Assembly: GCA_037176705.1 (NCBI GenBank)
Contig: CM073896.1
Span: 18,488,708 to 18,552,707, forward strand
Length of the DNA stretch: 64,000 bases
DNA from: Molossus alvarezi
Taxonomy: Eukaryota > Chordata > Mammalia > Chiroptera > Molossidae
Direction: 5' to 3'
Below the pieces are notes generated by a model. It had not been told where the DNA came from. It worked only from the letters and a program-made list of their open reading frames with translations, and searched no databases. The position numbers and the translations under genes are program-made. Below, in pieces: positions 25,701 through 37,700 of this stretch. Position 1 is the stretch's first letter. Each line of letters begins with the position of its first letter.

Positions 25701-28700
25701 AACATTCTTCCATTGGTTGAATTCAGTAGCCTATTATCAAAAAGAAAGAAAACTAATGATTAGATTAATAATATTATAGTTTAGATCTATTGGTTTTACC
25801 ATATTGTGCATTTTATTTAGTACAGGAACCAATTTCCCAAACAGAAAATATGATTTTTAAAATCCCAGGAAGTACCAGTTATGTGACATTGGGAAAATTA
25901 CTTTTCTTCCCTAAACCTCCGGTTCATTTTACAAAATAAAAAAATTTTTTTTTTTAACTTCCTCAAAAGAGCCCAGCTGGTGTGGCTCAGTGGACTGAGC
26001 GGTCCCGGTTCAACTCCCGCTCGATCCCCAGTAGGGGGCGTGCAGGAGGCAGCAAATTGAAGGTTCTCTCTTACCTCGATGTTTCTATTTCTCAATCTCT
26101 TCCTCTCTCTCTAAAAAAAATCAGTAAAAAGAAAAATATTACAAAAAAATATTTTTAAATAGAACTTCCTCAAAAGATTGACGTGAAGATTTAATGAATG
26201 TTGCCCTGGCCGGCTGGGCTCAGCGGTTAGAGCATTGGCCTGCGAACCAATGAGTCGCAAGGTCGATTCCGGTCAAGGGCACTACATCCGTGGCAGTTCA
26301 CACCCGGCCCAGGTCGGGTGGGGGGGGAGGCAATCAGTCAATGTGGCTGTATCACATCCATGTTTCTCTCTGTCTCCCTCTCTCCCTCCCTCCCTCCCAC
26401 TCTCTCTGATAATGGGTGGAAAAATATCCTCCGGTGAGGAATAAAAATATAAGTAAATAAATAAATAAATAAATATTACTTAAATCTTTCTTAGGTTTAT
26501 AATTCAAATTGTCTAAACCAATTAAAATGGAATTCATTCTCTTGTCTGATTAGTACAACCTTGTCACACTTTATTGTCATTGTTTCATTTGTAATACTTT
26601 GCCCACTCTCTTATCAAAAGGTTACACATTAAATGTGATAACTGCTGAAAATGGTTGCTGGGTACATGGGGATTGTTATACTATTCTCTCTCCCTCTGCA
26701 CAGGTTTGAAAGTTTTCATCTTAAAACTTTTTTCAAAAAATGCTTGTGAAAGAAAAAATATATACGATGAGTATAAATCTGGGAATCAGGCCTACAACCT
26801 GGGCATGTACCCTGACCAGGAACTGAACCGCGACCTCTTAGTGCATGGGTCGAAGCTCAACCACTGAGCCACACCAGCCGGGCTTTAAATAATTGTTTTA
26901 AATAAATGTTTTTTGATTCAACAATTCAGTGATTCAAATGACTAAAGAAAGTTCACCCACTGCATGCTTTCCAGAGGCCTCGTTTGCTAACAATCGCCGA
27001 CTTTGTTATCGGACAGAATCAAGGTGCTATTAGCAGACCTGACGAAGTCCAAGGTCCGGCAATGAGCCCCCCGGCGCTGTGACTCACACCCAGTCCTAAC
27101 ACAATCTCTGACCCCTGGAGTCAGCCAGGAAAACTGACTCAGCAAAGGGCTCCTTCCAATAACAAGAGAAGTTAACATTTAGTCTAAGTTATCCATCAAC
27201 TCCGGAACAACCAAACCAAAGTTGGCAAGTAAAATGCAATTTTATCTCACACACTACAGACCTATGCACAGAAATTCGCTTCTTTATTGTATCTGGTTCA
27301 CAATCTAACACGGAGGCAGCCATGGTTTAAGGTGACCAGTTGGAAGATGTTTGTCCTGATTCAACTGTGGGAGAGGAAGAAACTTTACCCTCCAGGCTCC
27401 TCTGGGTACATAGCATTGTTCCTACGGGGAAATATGCTTTCAGCTTCAATCAAGTGTTCAAAGAGTTTCTAGGAATTTCTAGATTTCTATTTCTAGAAAT
27501 ATATATATCTGAAACGGCTCTCAAACCCTGGAATCTCAGAACAGATGAACTGCAGTGACTTCAAAGAAAGAACTCGTTTCTGTGGTGATGACACGAAACA
27601 AGCTGCCAGGGCTGCTTCACAGAGGGTTCGCTTAGGGAAGGTAACCTGCACCGAATGGTTTAAAATCAGTTGATCCGCCCGGCCCGTGTGGCTCAGCGGT
27701 GGGAGCGTCGGCCTGCGGACTGGAGAGTCCCGGGTTCGGTTCCCGCTAGGGGCACGTACCAAATAAAATAATCAGTTGATTGTTAGCTGAAAAGTAAATG
27801 TGTTTTCAGATATCCTGCCCTACTGGCTCTCCCTAGAGAGGGGTGAGGTGCTTGCTCTACCTTCCAACACTGAACTAACAGTGAGGCCTCGATGTCAGCC
27901 CTTTATCAAAACTCGTTTGTTTCTGGGTGGTTTTCGATAAAAGACATGGAAATGGCTGTTTATTCCGGGGACGCTGTTGCTAAGCCCTTCTGCTGTTCCC
28001 TGGTTTCCGTACAGAAACTGTACAAGTGAGAAAGTACAGTTCTGAGCAAGAACACTCAGCCCTGCCATCAGCCCAGGAGTCCCCAAGCCCGCAGCCTTCC
28101 ACCCCGCGCAGGGGGCTGGCTGCCTGCGCGCACCGGCCTGTTCGGGCTCCGAGGCTGCCTGCGGCGGGGAAGGGCTCTCTGACCCCCACCCACTGTCCAG
28201 CAAGGAGAGGGTTAACACTGAGCCAGCGGGGTTGGGGTGCGGAGGACACACTGGACCAGGGTTTTGCCCGGCACCCTAGTTTTTCACTTGAACTTAAACA
28301 TCTCCTTAAGACAAGCAACGCTCCTAGGGATGCAGCCGCGGGCGCGGTGGGAGGAGGCAGGCTGGCAGGGCCCGCAGGGCTGGCTCAGCTCGCGGGGGCC
28401 GCTGCGGCTGTCCCGGGTGCACAGTCGCCCCTCCTAGACCGGCCTCCAGGCCCTGCCGGCTGGTCGCCTACATTCCTGCTGGGCCACCCCTCTGTCTGCC
28501 CCTCACGGGTGTGCAGCACAGACCAGCGCAGGGCAGACACCAAAAGAGAAATACGGCTCCAAAATGCAAACACTGACCCTGGAATACTTCGAGGCAAACT
28601 AACATGATGTCAGGATCTTGCTTTAAAATATTCCAGGGGGCGCCCTGGCTGGTTTGGCTCAGGGGTAGAGCGTTGGCCTGCGGACTAGTGAGTTGTGGGT

Positions 28701-31700
28701 TCGATTCTGGCCAAGGGCATGTACCTCGGTTGTGGTTGGATCCTGGCCCTGTTCTGGGTGGTGCGGGAGGCAACCAACCAGTCGATGTGTCCCTCTCACA
28801 TGGATGTCTCTCTCTCTCTCCCTCCCGCCTCCCACTCTATCTGAAGATAAACAGAAAAATATCCTCCGGTGAGGATTAAAAAAAAAAAAAGATATTCCAG
28901 GGGGAAAAGTGAGGGCAGAGGGGAAAGATGACGTTCAAATGGCAAAATACCAGAACATGTAGAAGCTGAGTTCCTTCAACGATTCTACTTTGTAGGTGTT
29001 TTAAACTGTCCATAAGCAAGGTAATAAATAAATAAGCTATTTTTATTTTAACGTCAAAATCCCCTTCTAACTTAGGTAGCTTTCCCAGGCTCCCCACATT
29101 GGCAAAGAGTAGAGAGACTCAAACTGAGACTTTTATGGTTTTTTTCCAAAAGGCGTCCAGCCCGGAGTTGCCGCCACTTCTCAGGTGTCGGAGGGAAATG
29201 CGCACGAAAGGAGAGGGCAGGGGGCATCACCGGGAGGCCAAACACCTTGCTTTCGGGGATCCCAGAAACCTTTACACTTTCCACGGCAGCGAGCACTAGA
29301 GGCTAAGTGCGGAAATGGTAAGAGACCGCCCAGCCCACCTGTTGGAGGTCTCCGGTGGACACACTGAGGATGAGGGTCGGGATAATCATGAAGCTGGCGT
29401 TGTAGAAAAGCACTCCATACTTGCCCAGCTCCTGCACAAACAAAGGCAACGCCACTTGACTTTAGGAACACGAAGCATCCCATTCCCATTTATATGACCA
29501 TGTATTTATGCAGAGTTAGAATATGCAGCCTGACCAGCTCTGTAGTGGAATATTTTCAGTAAATTTGTGATGTAAAATGCTTCCCTTCAAGTATACTGTC
29601 ATCTTGGAATAGGCATTTGTTTTACACAAAAACGACAGACAAAATGGATGGCCTCCGAGGTTCCACCGTTCTCGGACTTTCTACATTTTTTTTAAGCACA
29701 CTATTCAAAATAGGAACTCTGGAACACAATAAAGAACATTAAATATGTTAATGTAAACAGAGCTCCTTAAAAACATCTGTTCTTTCCATTAAAGAACAGC
29801 AGGGTTAAAACATCAGGTATCTCGTTTTCCAATCTTCCATAAATTTACTTTTCATTGAAGAGGCTACACCACTTCTCCGCCACTTTCCATAAAGGGTGAC
29901 ATATTGTGACTCTCAGAAGGCAGCACACTTGTTTTTGTGAAACTGCCACCATGAAAAAGCAGACGGCCGGCTGTGCAGAAGAAAACAGTGCCGTTAAAAG
30001 ACAGCTCGTAGAAAGAAGCCTGTCCATCAGAGCAGACCCCTCACGCCACACAAAGAACTTGGAACAAAGACACGTATGTCTGGCTCCTCCTCGGAGTTTC
30101 CGGAACAGCTGGGGTGGGGTGAGGGCCGGGGGCCCCCACATGGAGACCGCAACTCAGAAGAAAAGCTCATCTGCCCACCAGCCCCTCAGGACTGAGAGGC
30201 GGTTACTGCTGGGCAGGACCTTATAAATTATCCTCTCCAACCATCTCACTCCATAGATGGGGAAACTGAGGTTTGACAAAGCTAAGGTTCAAAGTCACAT
30301 GACCACCCATGAGCGGCAGGACTCTTAGCTGGAACTGTCACTTCCAACTCTCACGCTGCAGTGGCCCTCAGGCTTCTCCCTGGTTACGGGTGATGATGGC
30401 AACAGACGTCTTTTAATTTCCATTGGCCTTTCCAAATAATCCCTTTTATATGTTCTGGCAGCTTCAAAAAGAGTGGCATCTTCTTCCTGTCCTATCTAAT
30501 TGTCAACCAAAACTTCACGAGACAAGGGGCGACAAGGAACTATACAGACAAGATCACTGAAAAGAAATTAGTGACATTATGTAAATTACATTACATGCCA
30601 ACTTGACAAGTTCATTTTCCTTTTTCATGTAATTTCAGGGGCCGGGTGACAAAGCCTAAGAGACACAGAAGTGAAGATAGGGTACCTTGGGGTCCATTTT
30701 CTGTTTGGTATAAACTCCATTCGCTGCTGTGAAGATGTCATTCAGGAATACAAAAATGTAGCCTTCCAAGTTAAAAGCAAGGTCAGAACTGGGAGGGAGA
30801 ACACACAGGAAGAGGATTATGCAGAAACTCACATCTTGGGCTCAAAGTCAGCCTGTTTCATCTTTCCCTGATCAAATCCATTTGTGATGCTAGTGGCTAC
30901 CTCCTTCCGTGCATCCCCCCCCCCCCCCCCCCCACCGTGGTGATGAATGCTTAATTCTTCTGCTTTGCCTCCGGACAGAAACAAAACCAGGCCACCAGGT
31001 GGCTTCAACTTAATCACCAGTGGCTTAACCAGAGGACGTGAACCATCTCCCTTGAACTGCAAAGCCCTTTCTTTTGCTAACTGATAAACCGATGTGTGAA
31101 CTGCTGATCTCTGCTTTTCTAAGGGGAGGGACTTGTCCAACACACCCGGTGGCAGTTTCTTCTTGTGGTAAACAGGGCCATCCCCAGGGTACTGCTGGGG
31201 ACAGCTGGGCAGTGACTGGGGCAAGAGGGGTCATTTGAGAAACTGACACCTCCATCTGGTGTCCAAACAGTCACCCCCAGTACCCTGTCCATCAAAAAGG
31301 TGAAGATCGACCCAGGCACCAAGAGCCAAACCGGGTCAGGGCACATGCCCAGGTTGTGGGCCAAATCCCCAGTGGGGAGCATGCAGGAGGAGGCCAGTCT
31401 CTCATCGACATTTCTCTCTCTCTCTTCCTCTCCCTTCCTCTCTCCAAAATCAATAAAGAAAAATAATTTGTTTTAAAAACGCGAAGCAGGGATCCATTCC
31501 TTCTCTGCAACTCCTCCAAGGCTCCCTTCTCCCCATTCTCGTAAACATCTGCCTTCAGTGCCCACTGTAAGTAAATAATCCGGGTATAAACACATTGGGG
31601 AGAATGCGGCACAGGGAGGAGAGAGAACAAAGCTCGGCCAGAAGGCGACTCGCCCCCTGCACCTGGCTTTACAGGCAGTCTCGGACCCACGTCATAATTC

Positions 31701-34700
31701 ATAGACGCCCACCGCCAAGCAGGTGCCCCAGCCCGCTCAGGTTCAGCGACTGGGGCCCACGAATTAACTAACAGGCAGGTAAGCAGCAAAACAAGGTACA
31801 AAAACTGTAGTCAGTATTTTCTGCAAAGAGGAGTTCACAGAGAAGTGAAACCTGCTGAATCTGTTAAACTCTGGGGCTTACATACCATTTCAACAAAGAG
31901 GAACAAATACATGATGGGAAGGGACTAAGGAATATATGGGGAAAACTAAAGGAAGATTCGGGTTCTTTTAGTGAGGTCTGTTTATGCTGACTCCCTTCCG
32001 TAGGTGACAAGAACTGCTTCCCTAGTCCTGGTAGAGAGAGGGGCACTTTCCCAAAGGGACATGTATGGCTGCTTTCAGGCAGAGAAGGGGGGGCAGAGAA
32101 TGCCTACATCTGTTGATTCTCAACTGCCCTCGGCTCAATATAACACTTATGCCAAAGTGGCCTGTTCTGGAGTGGTGTGTCCTGATTCCCTTCGCTATCA
32201 AAATAAGATTATTTCTAACCAAAGAGAAGGGAGTACCGAGAGGCAAGAACTGAACACAAATTAAACCAGATTTTACTTGAAGCTCCCACTGGCATTTTTA
32301 TCTACAAATATGTTCAGGAGAATGTAAATTAATTTTCAATCATCATAAATCAGAATTCTCTGGCTCACTCGCAGATATAGACTCTCTCAAAATAAGGGGT
32401 CCAACCTTCTCCTACTCACACTTCGCTCAGTGTTTAAAAGCTGGCCGTTCCCTAAATTGGCAGAGTTAAATGGCAAAAGAGCCAGGCTTCCTAAAGGAAT
32501 GGAAAGAAAGTGTTGCTCACTTCCTGAGAGCCCGAGGGAAAGTCCCAGATTCTCAAACCTGGTAGGGTGGGGACTGGGAGGGGGGATTAGTTCCAAACCT
32601 CATTTGTTCAGGCCTGTAGTAAAAGCACAGAAATTGGAGAATTTACTTGTTTATAAATGAGGCTGGTTCGTGGTTAACCCCTGTGGTTGTCATTTAGGGC
32701 TGTTCACAAACATCCTATTTCAACTTTTTCTGGACAGGTTATTTGCCTTGGCAAATAAAATGTTAGAGGAGCCCTGGCCAGTTTGGCTTAGCCGTTGGAG
32801 CGTTGGCCCACGGACCAGAGAGACCAGCTTCGGTTCCCACCAATGGCATGTACCTGGGTTGCAGTTTGTCCCCGGCCCCTGTTGGGGTCGTGTGGGTGGC
32901 AGCCACTCAATGTGTCTCTCTCACATCAATGTTTCTCTCTCTCTCTTCCTCCCCCTTTTCCTCCCACTGTCTCTGAAGATTAATGCAAACAATGTCCTCA
33001 GGTGAGGATTAAAAAAAAAATGTCAGAGGAATTAACACATGTCCTCAGGGCCAAAGGTGCAGAGTCAGAGCACACAGTTCCCATGTGCCTCTCCCAGCCC
33101 GGGGCAGGCAGCGGTCCCACAGTCTGGATCCCTGAGTAGCTACACTGGGCAGAGCACACACAGCACTGCCTGCTGTTGGAGCATGCGTGGTGCAAGCAGC
33201 ATATCCTTGGTACGTTAAACCACCACGAGAACATGTGGGGCCGTTTGTTACAGCGGCATAAATTGGCTGATCCAACTGAGTCCCTTCTAGGATCACTTGC
33301 ATTTGGATGAGTTAATTTCAGTGAAAGGGGAGAAGGTGGGGTCTCAGCTGGCGTACAGCTAAGACCTGCACGTGTCACCCACCAGGATGACATCCACCCG
33401 GTGGGTGCTGAGAAAGGGGAACACCGAGGATCACTATTCCAAGGTCGCACGCCAGTAAAGTTAGAGGCTTTGCGGAACGCCAGTTCCCCTTCCAGCTCCG
33501 AGGAGTATCACACGTGTTAAATACGAGCTGGATTTCCACTGGGTGGTTCTGGACTGTTCCCCACACACAGCACCTGAAGTGCCACTGCTCACCAAGGACT
33601 TCCAGGGAGTTTTAGAAACCGTTTCTGTACAAGTCTTCAGCTGGCTGTCAGCGGTTTTCCAGTTGAGCTCCTGGAAAAGGAGGCTGCCCAGGGAGACCCC
33701 CAGAGTGCTGAGGGAGGAGGAACCTTCGACGGAACCTCCCGTTTTAGCCACCTGACTCCACCGATTTTGTCTGAACACAAGTCTTCACGACTGGAAGAGG
33801 CTCTAAGGGCTGCTGCCTCGTGTCTGTAGGGACATCGCACCCACGGCCGCGCCGGCGCTGACCCCAGGGGCCGGCTGTCCAGGGCTGAGCTCAGCCTCGG
33901 CTGGGACTGGGAAGCGAGAGGATGACACAGACAACACCACAAATAGTAAACCTTGGGTTAGGCGGGGGCTACAACCATTTGTAATAATAATAAACTGTTA
34001 TTACTGTCGGTCACCATGTGCTATGCCATAGTTTTAAGTCTGTTTTGGGGGGTTGTTGTCTGTCCATCAACTAGAATGGAAGTTCCATGAGGCAAGGACT
34101 CTTGTCTGTTCTGTTCATTGCCTGGCACACAATAAACACTCAATAAGTTTTTGTTGAACTTGGCCACGCACTAGTGTAAACCCTGGTTTATTATTATCTC
34201 ACTTCTCACAAAGACCCTATTAGGTGGGCGCTATTCTCATCTCTACTTTACAGTTGAAATAAGTGGGGCACGAGAGACGGAACCCCTTGTCCCTGGTCAC
34301 ACAGCTAGTAAGCGAGTGGCTAGGGCGAGAGCCCAGCGTCCGGCGCTGTGGTCCACACTCTTCCTTAATTTGCAGGCAGTGATCAAGGACTCGTTTCTAA
34401 AGGAGTTAAGAAACTAGTTTAACTGAAATTCTTCCAACTTTTTCTTTCTTTCCTTCATTCAAGTAGGTTTTTCTTTCCTATTACACTCTTTACAGATGAG
34501 GAACTGGGGCACAGAGATGCTGAGAAACAGCTGACAGGGGCAGGGCTAAGTCTAAAACCCAGGGAGTGTAACTGCACACATGCTGTAACCACCACGCTAT
34601 AAAAGATGGAGTCTGGCTGGTGTGGCTCAGCTGGCTGAGAGTCGTCCTGTGCACGGAGAGCTGCCGGTTTGATCCCTGCTCAGGGCACATACCCAGGTTG

Positions 34701-37700
34701 CTGGCTGGATCCCTGGCCCGGGTGTGTGCAGAGGCAGCCAATGTTTCTCCCTCTCTCTCTCCCTTTCCCTTCCTGCCTCTCTCTAAAAAAAGCAATAAAA
34801 ACATATTTTAAAAAAAGAAAAAAGATGGAGACTGAGTGCCTGCTTTCAAATGCCAACTTGGAGCTCTCATTCCTGGTCTTGCACGCCAGTAAGATCGGAG
34901 CCATGCGCTGGTAACTGCTCATGTCCAAACACCCAAAATATTTCAGGAGAGTATTTCGTATTCCGCCCTCGGAGATACTGGCTTCTACGGCATCCCAGGA
35001 TGACAAAACAAATCAGCAGTCGAGGGTTTTAAAAATCTGCTATTTTTCGACCTGGCCAGTTTGACTCAGCGGTTAGAGCGTCGGCCTGCGGTCCGGTGAG
35101 ACCCGGGTTCGGTTCCCGCTAAGGGCACGTACTTCGGTTGCAGTTTGTCCCTGGCCCTGGTCGGTCATGCGGGTGGCAGCCACTCGATGTGTCCCTTCAC
35201 ATCGATGTTTCTCTCTCTCTCTCCCTTCCTCTCTCTCCCTCCCACGCTATCTGTACAAAAAATGGAAAAATATCCTCGGGTGAGGATTAAATAAATAAAT
35301 AAATAAATAATAAAAATAAAAATCTGCTATTTTTCTTGATCAAATGCCTAAGAAGTTTTCAAGTAAAATTTTTATATTGAAGACAAATATTCAGTAACAA
35401 AAGTAAACAGTTCATTGCTTTTTATGAAGAGAAGCTGTGTTAAGACCGTATAACTCTCTCTTTGTAATTCTCAGACATGTTCTGGCCATAGAATCCAGTC
35501 TGACTTCCCCGGGACACACAGGGATTCCCCTGACATCCACAGATTTGTCTCTTGGCTGCTCAATTCGACGGCAGCCAGATGGAAAATAAAAATGAGAATG
35601 GGACTGGGCCTATTGTCAAAGACACAAAGAAGTTATTGAGCAGAAACTGTCCGAAGCCTTACCCAGCTGCTATGAAAGCTCCCACAATGATGGCAAAGAC
35701 ACTGACGATGATGTTCAAGGAATACTGTCTCCTGTAATAAACAAACAGATGGGTAGATGGATGGATAGACAGACAGACCAAGGAAAGAAGGAGGGGAGTA
35801 AAAAAAAAAAAACAACTATATTTTTAAAACAAACTGAAAATAGACAATGTTAACAGTTTTATAGCTAAAAATCTAATGATTAATGCTTTCCCTGGAGAAA
35901 GCATTAAAAGTATCTTTAAGTAGACTAGTAAGTCACACCAAATTTACTGTAGTTCTTAAGCAACTGCCTTAATCTAATTATAAACATATTTCTCTGCTCT
36001 CACTAGGGGTGGGGAACGTCCAGCCCACGGGCCGTCCAAGGCCCATGAAATCAATACCAGCTAACATCACAGCCTCACCAAATCGGCCTGACCAAATACA
36101 GCGGCTAATTTTTAAGCTGATAATTTTGTATGGCCCGCGAATGATGTTATAAACATCCAATGGCCGTTGGCAGAAAAAGGGTTCCCCACCCGTAACTAGA
36201 GAGACGCTGGGACAAAATGCAGAACAGCTCCTGCCCGTAGGTCTAGTTGGTATGTACTGTTACCAAGAATCCAAAGATTAAGATAAAATTCAATAGGACT
36301 TAAAGCATTGGGCCATCATCCAAATGTCATTGCTAAATAATCTTCACAGCAAAATCAGGAATGACCTTTCTGGATGTCAGCCTCAGAAAAATACCCTTAT
36401 GAGAAATTTCTAAACCAACAGTACAAAAATCAATTTATTCTGAAGTCATGTCATAATCACTACATCAGAATGGATCTCCCAGACTGTCTCCCCCCAACCC
36501 ATATGTATATGTGGACAACTGTTCCTCTCTATTCTAAAGTCAGGGTATATTCCATTTGGCTCAGGAAACAGATTTACATGTTTGGGGGTTGTTGTTTTGA
36601 TAAATTTCTACCAAAACATGTATTTTCTGTCTAATATAAAATTACAATTTAAAAAAAAAAATCACTCATGCCCTGGCCGGTGTGGCTCAGTGGGTTGGGC
36701 ATCGTCCCAAACACCAAAAGGTTGCGGGTTTGATTCCCGGTCAGAGCACAAGGTTCAATTCCCTGTCGGGGCACTTATGAGAAGCAACCAATCGATGTTT
36801 CTCTCTCACATTAATGTCTCTCTCTCTCTCTCTCTGTATGTGTGTGTCTCTCTCTCCCAAATCAATAAAAACATATCCTCGGGTGAGGAATTTAAAAAAA
36901 AATCACTTACGAAGTTCATAAGGTATCATGGAAACAGGACACTGCTTTTAAGTTAACAAATTACTTGTCCTTAAGTTACTGCTACCAGCAATTCAAACCA
37001 ACCGCCAGGAAAGGAGGACTAAACGCTAGAACTCGCTGGTGGACATGCTGTGGGGAGGGGAACGCGACAGCAGAGGCACTGAGGAAAGACACAAATCACC
37101 CGAGTATGACGGTCTCCAGGAGTAAAGTCAGTGGGATGGTGAATTTCCTGAGCACGGTGAACATCGGCAAGCTGTCAGGAAAACAAGTAGAATAACATCA
37201 GACACCAAAAAAAATTTTTAACATGTTTTACATCTTTATTTAATTTTCCAAATTAAATATGAGGAATTAACCTAATTCTCACATATACTACTAATGAATC
37301 ACATTAAATACTTTTTTTAAATGGAGATTAAATAATTTCATGCCCTTTTCGCTTATTAGTTATTTAAAACATCATAATATCTAACTACTGCAGAACTATG
37401 CTAAAACTAGTAACCAATGTAACAGTACTAGTTTGGCAAAACAAATTGGGCTATGTATCAAGAATCATGAAATGGGCCCTGGCTGGGTGGCTCATCCCAT
37501 ACACCAGGTTTCACATTAGATTCCCAGTCAGGGCACATACCTAGGCTGTGGGCTTGATCCCCAGTGGAGGTGCATACAGGAGGCAACTGATAAATATTTC
37601 TCTCTCACATTGATGTTTTTCTCTCTCTCTCTTCCTTCCTCTCTAAAAAAATCAGTAAAAACATATCCTCGGGTGAGGATTTAAAAAAATAACTACAACA

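Noticed and set aside
30829..31224. 131-codon minus-strand frame next to exon 7
   Set aside because: Unrecognised, contains polyglycine from the C homopolymer, is out of frame with exon 7, and has no retrocopy hallmarks.
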